Below, piece by piece: positions 32,690 through 43,130 of a stretch of 64,000 bases of DNA. The notes under the pieces were generated by a model, which saw only the letters and a list, made by a program, of their open reading frames with translations, did not search any database and was not told the origin of the DNA. The DNA is taken from the NCBI GenBank assembly GCA_010279815.1, contig QEOQ01000092.1, positions 329,701 through 393,700 of the forward strand, given 5' to 3'. Position 1 is the first letter of the stretch. Every line of letters begins with the position of its first letter. A program made the position numbers and the translations under genes. This DNA comes from Brachionus plicatilis. Lineage: Eukaryota; Rotifera; Eurotatoria; Ploima; Brachionidae.

Positions 32690-33760
32690 TCAGTTAAGGT
32701 ATTAAACTCCATGACGAGCCTAGAGCTAAGTTGGACCAAATTACACAATTGTCATCCTGATAATATTCTTTAATCATTGGTTCAAGTCGTTTCTTAATAC
32801 ACTTTCCAACATGAGAAGGTAGACATGTTGATTGACCGCTAAAGCAATAGGTACAAAATATGGTTCACTTTTAGCTAACCAGACCATTAATTTTTCTTCA
32901 AATTTTTTAACGTACTTGTTCTTTATACTCTCTGGCGTCTTGCTAACGTTACTGCTATAAAAAATTTATTTCCTGGCAGAGCGGTGTTTACAAGAGTCAA
33001 ATGTGATTCATCATCAATTATAAACTCATATCTGCTATATTTTAAAAGCATTCGACGATATTTTGGCCTGGCTGCCTTCTCCTGGTTAGCATTTAAATCA
33101 GAATAGTTTTTCAGTCACAAGTCTTAAGTCAAGTCAAGTCAATGATTTAATAAATCCATATTTGATACCAATAAAGTAGTTGCTTCCAAATTCCTGACTG
33201 TTAATCTTGACCTATGTGGTCTATTAATGTAACCAGATTTACAAAAAAAATTCTTTCAACTGGTTTTGATGAAGCAGATATTGATAAAAATTTTTGTGCA
33301 AGCCATATTTTTGACTTTAACAAAAAAAAAATTAAGTCAAGTCAATACTTGAATTTTTTTATTCTAAGTCAAAGTTATGGCTTGAACTAAAATTTTTTTT
33401 AAACTGACTTTTGAAAACTGTGACTTATAAACTGATTTAAATGAGGTCTCTTGTGTTTTTTATACTTTTTGATGTTTGTTTACTTCTTTAAAATCTTTCC
33501 GATATAGGTAAAGTGACAATTAAACTTTTTAGCCATCTTTCTTTGCGAACGACCCGATTTATGAGTTAAATATTCTCTAAGTTTAGCAACCATTAGTTTT
33601 GTCGCAATTTTAGCAGGTCTACCACTTACTTTTTTTCTCCTGAAAGTTTTGTCTTTTTCTATAACATCTTGTCAACGATAAACAGAACGTTTTTTGTATT
33701 CAAGCATTTGAGCTATCAGTTAGATATGGAGAAGAGCATTATGTATCACTTTTGCTTTTA
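32690..33760 (-). pseudogene. Tc1/mariner-like transposase pseudogene, split by a hAT element
   Basis: On the minus strand 33750-33480 encodes an N-terminal helix-turn-helix region (TFRRKKVSGRPAKIATKLMV, HKSGRSQRKMAKKFN, YIGKILK). After the hAT insertion at 33099-33434 the frame resumes with KAARPKYRRMLLKYSR, FIIDDESHLTLVNTALPGN (first catalytic Asp region), then shifted frames with KNKYVKKFEEKLMVWLAKSE and AVNQHVYLL. This matches Tc1/mariner-type DDE transposases. Several frameshifts; inactive. The N-terminal part and core are collinear across the hAT insertion. Confidence 0.65.
33099..33434 (-). mobile_element. Non-autonomous hAT element, family A, inserted in a mariner pseudogene
   Basis: Flanked by exact 8-bp duplications ATTTAAAT (33091-33098, 33435-33442). 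Ends are CAGAATAGTTTTTCAGTCAC and, inverted, CAGTTTATAAGTCAC. Subterminal AAGTCAAGTC units are present at the left. The minus strand encodes a hAT dimerisation tail (LAQKFLSISASS, then frameshifted RLTVRNLEATTLLVSNMD) closely related to that of 4507-4813. Confidence 0.85.
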
Positions 33761-35295
33761 GACAGATATTTAAGGATGAGGTTAATTTTATATTATAATT
33801 TTAAAAGAATATTATTAAAGTATAAAAGCTGATTGAAAAAAGAAAAGATGATGGTAGGTGCCATTAATTAGTGAATAGTCGATCGAGTTGTAACCAGTAA
33901 TGGTCGGGTTTTCTAGTTTGCAGATTATCAGGTTCAGTTATTATTGATATGGTATATTTGAAAGAAAGTTAGTGAGTTTGGAGAAGAGTAAGAAGACGGA
34001 TGGCTTCAACCGCTTCTTTTATTTCCAATTGGTCTTGGAAAAGTGTAAATAGTATAATAGGAGCTTTATTTTTACATGAAAAAGGATGTTTAATAAAAAT
34101 CAAGTGGCATAAAATGAATGGATCAACAACTAAAAAATTGTTCTTTATGAAAAATTTGTTGCTTCCCACCAAGTGTTGTTTTTTAAGTATTTTTAAAGAT
34201 TTCATATTTTAAGAGTATTTTATTTAATTTTTTTAATTATAATATTTATTGTAATCAAGTTAGGAAATTTTTTAACATAAGATTTTATCTTTTTTAAAGA
34301 AAGCTTTTTTCTAACTTGTATAAGAGATATAATCTTAAGATTTTTGTTTAAAAAACAATAAAAACTAAATATTATATGTTTGATGTATTACTTAAATTTT
34401 TTTTTTAAAGTCTTTTGTCTCGACTTTATTGACTTTAAAATTTATTCTTTAAAAATAAGTATTTTTATTCCATAGTATGTTAAATGGCTTTTTAAAAAAA
34501 AATTCAACTCAGATCATATGACTTGACTTTGAAAAGACTTTAAATTCTGACCTTTGTGCAGGCTTGGATAAAGATATGAATTTTTGTTTTAAGTTTGTTA
34601 AATTAAATTCAATCCAAAAGAATCCTTTAGGCGTTCATTTATGCAGATTTTTAATGCCTGATTTTTTCATTAAATCATATCACAAAAATTATTTGAAAAG
34701 ATATTGACAAATGAAAATTTTTTATTCAATTAAAAAAAAAGTATTAATTTAAATTGATGAAAATTTTTCGAAAAAGTATTGACTCAATGTCGGTCGATAC
34801 TTTCTTCAGCTTTTGCTTTATCATAAAAATGCACTTCCAAACTAGTTTTATATTATACATTGCTAGCTTTCGACAGTACTTACTGCCTATGTATTCCCGT
34901 TAGTTTCAGTCATTACTTCTGCTTATACTATTGTGCAATAAGTTAAATAATTTAGATATTTCAGTTTTTTAACTCAAACATCAATTCGAAGACTTATTTG
35001 CTTGTAACTTCCCTACATTTTTTTATTTTTTAATTTGCAAAATTGATTTTTAACTCAAGTTAGGTTCAATTTTTTTTTTTAATTAGGAGGAATAATTTAA
35101 ACTAGTGTTACCATTTTTTTTTCTTTTGAATTCAAAATTTTGTTCGATTGATAAGGAAAAATTTTGAAAAATTTAATAATTGATTTTTTAATTTTTTGCA
35201 GCAAATTTTATTAGCAAAATTCAATGAATCAAGACTAGATTAGATTTAGAAATTTTTATTTATTAATTGATTTAGCCTCTTTTTAGAAGAATGTA
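33761..35295. other. AT-rich intergenic with possible degraded hAT family A piece
   Basis: No gene seen. Near 34505-34560 the motif ATGACTTGACTTTGAAAAGAC recalls the subterminal repeats of hAT family A, but ends and target duplication are not recognisable. Confidence 0.3.
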
Positions 35296-35660
35296 TTGTG
35301 AATTTCAAGTACAATATGAACAAAAATTCTTCCTTTTTTGGTAAATTAAAATTTAAGATAATGAATTTTATTTTATAAAATACTGCAATATAGTGCAACA
35401 TACTTTGTTGAACCTTTATTTATATTAAATAATTTTTATAAGATTAAATAGTACAAAAAAAAAACATCAATAAGATTTAAATTGTTTATTGATTTGATTT
35501 ACTTAAAATAAAGAAAATAAAGATTTTATTTAGGCAAAAAATGTGCAACAAAGTATGTTGCACTATATTGCAGTATATTTTTAAATTAATTTTTTTATCT
35601 TAAATTTTAATTTACCAAAAAAGGAAGAATTTTTGTTCATTTTGTACTTGTAATTCACAA
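35296..35660. mobile_element. 365-bp foldback MITE (TTGTGAATT ends, TA target site)
   Basis: The left arm from 35296 (TTGTGAATTTCAAGTACAA) and the right arm ending 35660 are inverted copies over about 120 bp, sharing AATTCTTCCTTTTTTGG and the motif GCAATATAGTGCAACATACT. TA flanks both ends (35294-35295, 35661-35662). No coding capacity. Confidence 0.7.
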
Positions 35661-36000
35661 TATCTTAGAAGAAATAAAATAAAGTTTTAAATTAAAAAAA
35701 AAATTAATTTTTTTCATATTAAAAAGTCAAACAAAACGATAAAGTTAGAAGGTTTAAAAAGACATGAAAGTTTAAAAGCATCAAAACCTGGACCAATTTT
35801 CATGAATTTTTATATTGAATTAGATAAATGAAATTTTTTAGGTTTCAATTTCTAAGATAGAGTATTAGATTTAAGAACCAATCTGAGGAAAATTATTTTA
35901 TTTATAGTTTTGCTTTTGCTTTTGGATTCAATTTTGGTGTTTGATTAGGGAAAAAAAATTGAAAAATTTAATTATTGATTTCTATATTATTAGATTAGAT

Positions 36001-36694
36001 TGGGGTTGTGAAGTTCGTTTCAATTCGATCTTTTCAATTCAGAAAAACTTGAATAACTTTTTTGCTAAAAGAGATAATTTAGTTCTGTAAAATGCTTAAT
36101 TATAAGTAGTGTTGGACGCGGACAGAGCTAACCGGTCCAAAAACGGGCGGTTCATCGCGGTTGTTGGCCCGTTTATTTTTAAACGGTTATTAAACGGGCC
36201 AAAAATTAGCCCGCCAAAATAAACGGGCCAGAGTCCGCCCGCCAAAATTGGAACGGTTTCATGGACCGCCCGTTTATTTTTAAACGGTTATTAAACGGGC
36301 CATAAATTAGCCCGCCTAAATAAACGGGCCAGAGTCCGCCCGCCAAAATTGGGACGGTTAATACGGTCACGGTCACGGTCACGGTTTTTAAAATTTTTGG
36401 CCCGTTTACTGTCCGCTTGCACGGACACCAACACTAATTATAAGCAAATTTGCTTAATGCAGAAAAATAGGTCTGCAAAATGCTCTGCAATTTTCTGCAT
36501 TTTCACGCCATTAAAAAGTATTCTAATCAACTGTACAAGTACATTGCAGAGTTTTTGCAGACATATATTTTCGGATTAAGCAAAGTTGCTAAAACATTAG
36601 GCATTTTACATAACTAAATTTTTCCTTACAGTAAAAAAGTTATCCAAGTTTTTCTGAATTGAAACGATCCAATTGAAATGAACTTCACAACCCC
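36001..36694. mobile_element. hAT-type MITE (GGGGTTGTGAAGTT ends) carrying a nested hAT
   Basis: Exact 8-bp target duplication GATTAGAT (35993-36000, 36695-36702). Terminal inverted repeats of about 55 bp start GGGGTTGTGAAGTTC and contain TTTCAATTCAGAAAAACTTG. Removing the nested insertion (36107-36436 plus one duplicated target) leaves about 355 bp, the size of the uninterrupted relative at 57748-58104 in eag. No coding capacity. Confidence 0.88.
36107..36436. mobile_element. GC-rich hAT-type MITE (TAGTGTTGG ends) nested in another MITE
   Basis: Ends TAGTGTTGG and CCAACACTA; exact 8-bp duplication ATTATAAG (36099-36106, 36437-36444). Inside are two tandem copies of a unit of about 100 bp (about 36166-36261 and 36272-36367) full of ACGGGCC and GCCCGCC, and a GGTCAC hexamer array at 36365-36384. 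Its GC content is far above its surroundings. No coding capacity. Confidence 0.88.
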
Positions 36695-36772
36695 GATTAG
36701 ATTCAAAAATATAAAAGGTACATTTTTCAATTGAAATTTTTTTCTATTTCAATTTAATCCTTTACATAAAAC

Positions 36773-37338
36773 CAGAGTTGTTTAAAAGTCACAAGTCTTA
36801 AGTCAAGTCAAAGTCTTGACTTATTGGAAAAAATTTAAAAAGTACAAGTCTTGACTTTGTAACTTTAAAGTTTTTATAAATTTATTTAAAGAAATTAATT
36901 ATTGATTAAGAAATATTATTAAATAAAAAATATTTTCATTTCATATACTTATTTCATTTCATATATTTTATTAAAATAAAGTAATTAAGAATTTTAGGAA
37001 TTTTTTATTTAACTTAAAGATAACTTTTATTTAAAAAATATTTAGTTTTAACTTAAATCTTTAAAAGATCAAAAATACACCGCAAAAGTGTTGTATTTTC
37101 TAAATTTTTTACTGTCATTCTTGATCTATGTGGTCTGTTTATATAGCCAGCATATGAAAATGTTCGCTCAATTGGACCTGATGATGCTGGAATTGATAAA
37201 TATTTTAAAACCAAAATATATAAATCGGTCAAAGTCAAAGTCAAGACTTGTACTTTTTAAATTTTTAAAGTCAAAGTCAAGACTTTGACTTTTTAATGAC
37301 TTTTTGAGACTTTTTTTCGTGACTTTTACACAAGTCTG
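36773..37338 (-). mobile_element. Non-autonomous hAT element, family A, 566 bp
   Basis: Exact 8-bp duplication CATAAAAC (36765-36772, 37339-37346). Ends CAGAGTTGTTTAAAAGTCAC and, inverted, CAGACTTGTGTAAAAGTCAC match at 18 of 20 positions. Both subterminal zones are rich in AAGTCAAGTC. The minus strand at about 37244-37053 encodes a hAT dimerisation tail (VLKYLSIPASSGPIERTFS, then RPHRSRMTVKNLENTTLL), the best preserved of the three copies. No catalytic core. Confidence 0.9.
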
Positions 37339-37346
37339 CATAAAAC

Positions 37347-38473
37347 AAAAATTTAATGACACATCAATTGTTTTTTTTAAACAAAATTTAAAAATGAAAG
37401 CTCCTATTCTAGATTATACTGCTAAAAAATGTCTAATAATTTAAATTAAACATTTATCGAGATTTTTTCTTCAGAATTGATTAGCAAAAAGGATGCAAAA
37501 TAGAATTATATTGAAATTATTCAATTTTCAAAGTACTTTTTTAAAAATTAAAATTCTATAGGAAAAACTGAACGAACTCATTGAATTTAATTTATGATAA
37601 TGTAGCTAATTTTAAATTTATGATTTGAAAAAAATTAGTTTAATCATTTCTAATTTCAACTAATGATATTATCAACTAGAGCATTTAAGAGTCGAAGCAA
37701 ACAGTTGAGTTGTTTTGTGCGGTTTTATGCAGATAAGAAAGCGCGTTTAATAATGTTAAATTTTTTTTTTGCGTCAAATTTGGGTGTTAATTTTTAATCA
37801 AATAAATAAATGATGCAAATATTAGAGAATGTTGCTAAACGTAATGATATTAAACCAAAATAAAGACAATACCTTAAGGAGAGCAATCATTCTACCACCA
37901 AAATTCTATCTTTAAGAATAAATTTAAAAAAAACACAAACAAAAATTTTCCATTTATTTTATTTTCTTAGATGATATGGATGCGAATTATCTAGATTATT
38001 GGGAAAAAAATTCTAATAATGAAATGCTGATGTACGATTAGAACAAAATTCTTCAACAAAAAAAATTCTAGTAAAAAAGACAACAAAAATAGCAGAAATT
38101 TGAGACATAAAAGCTTCGAGCAAATTTTTCCTCTAAATTTAGGATATTAACATTCTATCTTCTCTCAATATCAATAAATAAGAACTAAAATATTGACTTA
38201 AAAATTTGATTCCACTCTTACATTTAATTCGGACTACTTAGCTTGTAATAAATGTGACTAAAATTGGCTAAAGAAGTTTAATTACTCAAAGCCATTTAAA
38301 ATGTTCATTAAAGTAAATTTATAAGATATCAGAAGAAAAAAAAATGGCAAGGTCTGTTGTTAAGAAAACATTCAAAATTTGTTGATTTTAACTTTAAACA
38401 AGAATCACTTTGAAAAATAATCAAACAATAACGAATAACAATATCTTATTTGATTTAATCTTTAGAATAAAAT
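37347..38473. other. Intergenic with one weak splice-like exon pair
   Basis: Mostly AT-rich. An acceptor-like TTTTCTTAG at 37962-37970 precedes a short open stretch (DMDANYLDYWEKNSNN, stop 38039-38041) that could join to MMQILENVAK at 37810-37840. This would be only 33 aa and is not supported enough to call a gene. Confidence 0.3.
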
Positions 38474-38884
38474 ATGTCCAAGCATCACGTTATTCTCAAA
38501 AGCAAAACTCTGGATGTTCCAATAATAATAACTTCGTCAATGACTGAAGAAAATCATTATCTAGAAACAGCAAGCAATAATGATCAATTTTCGCATTTAG
38601 TAAATTCAAAATTTAAACTAGACAAGGGTTTCTCTTTAGACTCTCACTATTTAAATAATCAAAAATCAATGTCATCCTCAATCACCAGTAATGAGCTAAA
38701 TTCAGTGCCAAATTCAATATCGTCATCCGAAAGCTCATTGCAAAGTCAATTAAACAATTTTCAATTTCATAATCAACAATTTTTGCAGCCACCACCACTC
38801 ATTAATCCATTATCTTTCACAAATCCGAACATCAATGCCGACTTTTGTGCCCAAACTTATCATGAGCCTGATCCAAAAACGTGA
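38474..38884 (+). CDS. Hypothetical protein, 136 aa
   Basis: Open frame with ATG at 38474 and stop at 38882-38884. Composition is biased to Ser, Asn, Gln and His with a polar middle (SSSITSNELN, SSSESSLQSQLNNFQFHNQQ) and a Pro-rich end (QPPPLINPLSFTNPN). It is free of recognised repeats, and its codon use and lack of homopolymers differ from the surrounding AT-rich DNA, which argues for a real coding segment. No signal peptide or known domain. It may be a whole small gene or one exon of a larger one; no splice partner was identified. Confidence 0.4.
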   Translation: MSKHHVILKSKTLDVPIIITSSMTEENHYLETASNNDQFSHLVNSKFKLDKGFSLDSHYLNNQKSMSSSITSNELNSVPNSISSSESSLQSQLNNFQFHNQQFLQPPPLINPLSFTNPNINADFCAQTYHEPDPKT

Positions 38885-40439
38885 ATTTATTCGTAGATTA
38901 TTGTAAGTAGTTTTCAAGTACTATTGAAGGTTATGTTAATGTCGTTTCAGAAATGATCACTCGAACTAATTTAGTACCCTTACATTTGAGAATTAGATTT
39001 TTATTTGAAATTGTAAATTGTTGTTAATTTTAATTATCTTTTTTTTAATTTTATGATTCCATAATGTTATTTGATATGAGTATTTGAAAATCAATAAAAA
39101 ATTAAATGCATAAATTTTTAAGTTTTAACATTAGAACAACTTTTTAAAGAAAATCTAACAGCATATTTTTAAAATTCACAGCGAGCATATTCTAAGGTTC
39201 CAATTCTGGCACCAGCAGCAACTGACAAATTGAAGTTTGAAATCAAGATCAAAATATAAATAGTAAAATATTTTTAAATAATAAAGAAAAAATAGAAAAA
39301 AAAATTTCGAAAGCAATTACTTGTCATGTCAAGTTTATTTTCATAGTTAAATTTTAAAATGTCCCTTTTTATTGAACTTTACGTCAATCTTAGCTCCATC
39401 AAAAACAAAAGCAAATTTCATTTGATGAAAAAAGAAAATTTGGTTAAAGACAAAACAACGATTTTAACATTGTTAAATACCAGATCATCAACAAAATTGC
39501 TGTTAGTCGAAATTTTAAAATATCAACCATTTGTAACAGCAATCACTTTGAAATTAGATAAAAAATCTACTTTTTTCGAAATTTGGTCCATATTTTGTGC
39601 AATTTAGCTTTAATTATATTTTTTTAATTCAAGCCTCATAGGCAAAAGACTAAAATAAAGAAAAGAACAAATAATTGAAATACAGTTAAATTACGAATTA
39701 AATACAATTTTAAAATAAGTTTCTTAAATCGATCAGTTGAAAACTTGGATAAAAAGTTAGATTTAACCATTTAATAACATATTTGTATATTTATTTTGTC
39801 ATTATTTACTCTTAAAAAATTGAGCTCTAATAAAATTTGGGAAAATTTCGCTAAATTTTTCTTGATAAATATCTCGTTTGATAAATTTGAAAATTTTATT
39901 AAAATCTTGGTTTTTTTAATTTTGGCCAAATATCTTCAATATTTCGGACATAATTACAATATTGTAAATTTTAGAAAATTTACAGAAGTAAAAAATCATA
40001 AATTTGCCATTTTTTGCCTAAATTAAGTAAAATACAATATGTGGAACATCAATGTAGATTTAAAGTTAAATTTCGTTGTTAAAAAACTTTGCTTTTTTTA
40101 TAAAAGTTGACTTTGAGTTTGTGATATGATTGACCTTAAAATAATAATTATATTCTTAAAAATATCCACTTTCTGTTTTCCTTTTTTTAAAAATTGAGTT
40201 TTTCTTAAAATACATAAACGCTTATAATTAGTTCAATGGTAGAAAAATTAATTATTTAGTGACAAATTTTTTTTTTTTGAATTACATAAAAAACAATAAA
40301 TGGCTAAATTAAATGAAGAAATAGCAAAAATAATAAAAGTAAAAAAAAAAGAAGTTAAATGTTTGACAAAACATTAAAAAGTCAATGACAAAATGATTAA
40401 AAAAATTCATACAATTTATTTTTTTTGAAGGTCTACCAC
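38885..40439. other. Intergenic, partly repeat-derived
   Basis: 39205-39368 is an inverted relative of 3220-3372 (shared CTTGACATGACA and GATCTTGATTTCAAACTTC). The short frames at 39359-39607 and 39796-40026 lie in or beside this repeat and are not supported as genes. Confidence 0.4.
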
Positions 40440-40660
40440 CATCTCTTTTGATAGCTGTGGCACTAGTTATTGGTTGGGCTAGCTTTTGAGCACTGTATCA
40501 ATCATGTGGTTCTGACTTATTTGAAATTTCTGCTTCGATGCAATCATCTTGATAAGACAAAGCAGACGGTGTTTTCTTTGGCTTACGTTTCTCACCAATC
40601 GAGACATTTTTAGCTCCCTCCGGAATTTCAACTAGCTTAAATCTATAAGCTTTTTCTATT
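40440..40660 (-). pseudogene. MULE-like C-terminal tail remnant
   Basis: On the minus strand FKLVEIPEGAKNVSIGEKRK runs on to KPKKTPSALSYQDD and, after a stop, a second basic GGRP stretch. The pattern of an acidic/hydrophobic lead into a basic PKK..AL tail resembles MULE proteins (compare 1212-1608). Short and degraded; weak call. Confidence 0.3.
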
Positions 40661-40667
40661 ATATATA

Positions 40668-41299
40668 CAGTGGTGTTCCGGATTTTGCAATTTACGCAAA
40701 TTTTCGTAAAGTTACGTAAAAAACGTAAATTTATCAGATTTTACGTAAAATTTGGTAAATTTCGAACATTTTAAGTAAATTAATGTAAAAAAAAAATGTC
40801 CAAAAATTTTAAATAATTTGACACTTCGAATGAAATGACATTGAAATGAAATTGCACTTTTAGCGTTCAATTTCATTTCAATTTTTAGTAAAGTAAAATT
40901 TTTGATCAAATTTCAAGCGCTCAATCTTGTTCAAAAATTTTTAAATGCGCAATTAAATTTCATCGCAGATTTTTAATTTTTTTAATATTTCAAAGCTTTT
41001 TTTAAACTTTCGAAAAAGGATTGAAATGCAATGAAATTTAATTGCGCATCTAAACATTTTTGAGCAAGATTGAGCGCTTGAAATTTTATCAAAAATTTTA
41101 CTCAATTTTTTGGACATTTTTTTTTACACTAATTTACGTAAAATGTTCGAAATTTACCAAATTTTACGTAAAATCTGATAAATTTACGTTTTTTTATTTT
41201 GGTAAATTTACGTAAATTTACAATATTTTACGTTAAATTTGCTAAATTTACTATTTTTTACGTAAATTATCGTAAATTACTATATCCGGAACACCACTG
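40668..41299. mobile_element. Palindromic mariner-like MITE, 632 bp, TA target site
   Basis: Ends CAGTGGTGTTCCGGA and its exact inverse, flanked by TA (40666-40667, 41300-41301). The inverted arms run almost to the centre: TTTACGTAAAATTTGG-type motifs and GATTGAGCGCTTGAAATTT are present in both. Many TTACGTAAA units cluster in both arms. No coding capacity. TA duplication and CAGTG ends suggest Tc1/mariner origin. Confidence 0.85.
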
Positions 41300-41472
41300 T
41301 ACATAAATATAATAATATTTTTCATACTATGCTGGTTTTCATGATCTGTCATATAAATAGAAATTAGATCATTTTGATAGATAAGGTAAGAATGAAAGTC
41401 ACAGCTAGGATCAGAAGGAGAACATTGGCAAAAATATTTGATATTTCCCTTTTTTTTCTTTTTTTTTTTTTT

Positions 41473-41565
41473 TAAAGTTTATTTAGAATTTAAATGGCTC
41501 TGAGTAAAAAAACTCCTTCCACCATTGTTTTTTTTTTAATGGTTTTACATTAATAAATTGAATAA
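41473..41565 (-). repeat. LINE 3'-tail repeat, second family, copy 2
   Basis: Matches 14619-14715 over GGCTCTGAGTAA, ACTCCTTCCACCATTG and TTTTACATTAATAAATTG. On the minus strand it contains GGAGTtttttttACTC, a small inverted repeat. Confidence 0.45.
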
Positions 41566-41963
41566 ATAATTTTAGTTATCTGAATAAAACCAAAAAAGGG
41601 TCATTTTTTGATCTTTTGAAAATTTGGTTATAAATTGGAGTTTTTTAGCAATAACTTTTACATTAAAAGTCACAAATAAATATTTTGTATATCATTTTAA
41701 TCCTTGTGAAATTATCTTTTAGAAATTATATGAATCTAAATATTACAGAATCACAAAATAAAGCTAAGACACGACATCTTTTTACTAGGGGTCAAAAATA
41801 TATGGCTTTTAAAATAAAAAAGCTAACAATTGTTTTATAAAATTTACATTTTAAAATATTATTGTTCAAAATTTCAGAACTTTTGGATATTGCATTCCTT
41901 TTTTTTCTTAAAAACAAAAAACGCGGCAACCTTTTTTGAACACCTGCTTTATTTTCTCTTTAA

Positions 41964-42476
41964 CACTAGAAGCACCAAAATTTTCAACTACTAGAAGCAC
42001 AAAAACGAGTCAAAATGACTCGTTTAAATCAAATCTATTGGATAACAATTTATTATCCAATAGATTCCTTTATTATCCATAGAGCCAAATCCTCGCCTTT
42101 CATGAAAAATGGGCAAACTATAATTTTTGCATTTTTTAAATTTGTTTATCTTCGTTCAAGTATTAGGGTTTGAGTCAGTTTTTTAAGGATTTGTATACTT
42201 TTTATTAATATTTTATGACTCATCCATTGATTTTGTAGATAAAGTCAAAATTTTAATTAAAAAACGAGTCAAAATGACTCGTTTTGGTGCTTCTAGTAGT
42301 ATATACTTGATTTTGTACAAAGGAAGTTTTTTTTTTATTTGAATTTAGTTAATTTAGAAAGTTATTCTTATTTTAATGCTGAAAAAAAAAATTTTGCTCA
42401 AATAGCAAAAATTGACTTAGATTTTAGCGGCCAAAAATCGAAAAAGAGTCATTTTGACTCGTTGGTGCTTCTAGTG
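41964..42476. mobile_element. piggyBac-type MITE, 513 bp, TTAA target site
   Basis: Ends CACTAGAAGCACCAA and its inverse, each directly bordered by TTAA (41960-41963, 42477-42480), the hallmark of piggyBac. A second, inner pair of the same ends occurs at 41993-42021 and 42266-42300 (CTAGAAGCAC), and the palindrome GAGTCAAAATGACTC appears at 42007-42021 and 42266-42280, with a one-arm variant at 42446-42460. No transposase is encoded. Confidence 0.85.
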
Positions 42477-42594
42477 TTAAACTGAAATGATAAATTTTTT
42501 CTAATTTTCCGAGTATAGGAGTTTAAAATTATCAAACAATAGTCCAACTTTTTAATGGATAAAGGTATTCAAAACAAATTTGGTAGATCAAGAG

Positions 42595-43130
42595 AAGATT
42601 ATCATACATAGAAATGCTTGTATAATAATGACATTTAAAAATCGCTTAATTTAGAGCGGATATATCAATTAATTATTTATTTGTATATCTGTACCGACCT
42701 AAAACTCCTTCAGTTTAAAACAGCATTTAGCTTTTAAAGCATACTTTTTATACTAGAATAATTAATTAAAATAAGGATAGTTTTCAAAATTTTTCTTATT
42801 TAAAAATAAAATATGCATACCTAAATAAATCCCTACATTTAGATAAAATTAAATCAAAATAATCATTACAAATTAAGATAAATAAATTACCAGTTTTAAT
42901 ATTGTATTTATTAATTAATAGCCTACTCTTTTAGCTTTAATATGAGCTTATCCTTATTTTAATTAATTATTATGAATAAAAAGTATGCTTTAAAAGCTAA
43001 ATACTGTTTAAACTGAAGGAGTTTTAGGTCGGTACAGATATACAAATAAATAATTAATTGATATATCCGCTCTAAATTAAGCTATGTTTTAAGTGTCATT
43101 ATGATACAAGCATTTCTATGTATGATCTCA
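42595..43130. repeat. Long inverted repeat (~190-bp arms) with LINE tails
   Basis: The arms 42595-42790 and 42945-43130 are inverted copies (landmarks ATCATACATAGAAATGCTTG and TAATTTAGAGCGGATATATC) separated by about 155 bp. Each arm carries a LINE tail motif (AACTGAAGGAGTTTTAGGTC, then GGTACAG), in opposite orientations. Could be a foldback element or an inverted duplication of a LINE 3' end. Confidence 0.8.

Noticed and set aside
39359..39607. 82-aa plus-strand frame
   Set aside because: Begins in the dispersed repeat shared with 3220-3372; no domain and AT-driven composition.
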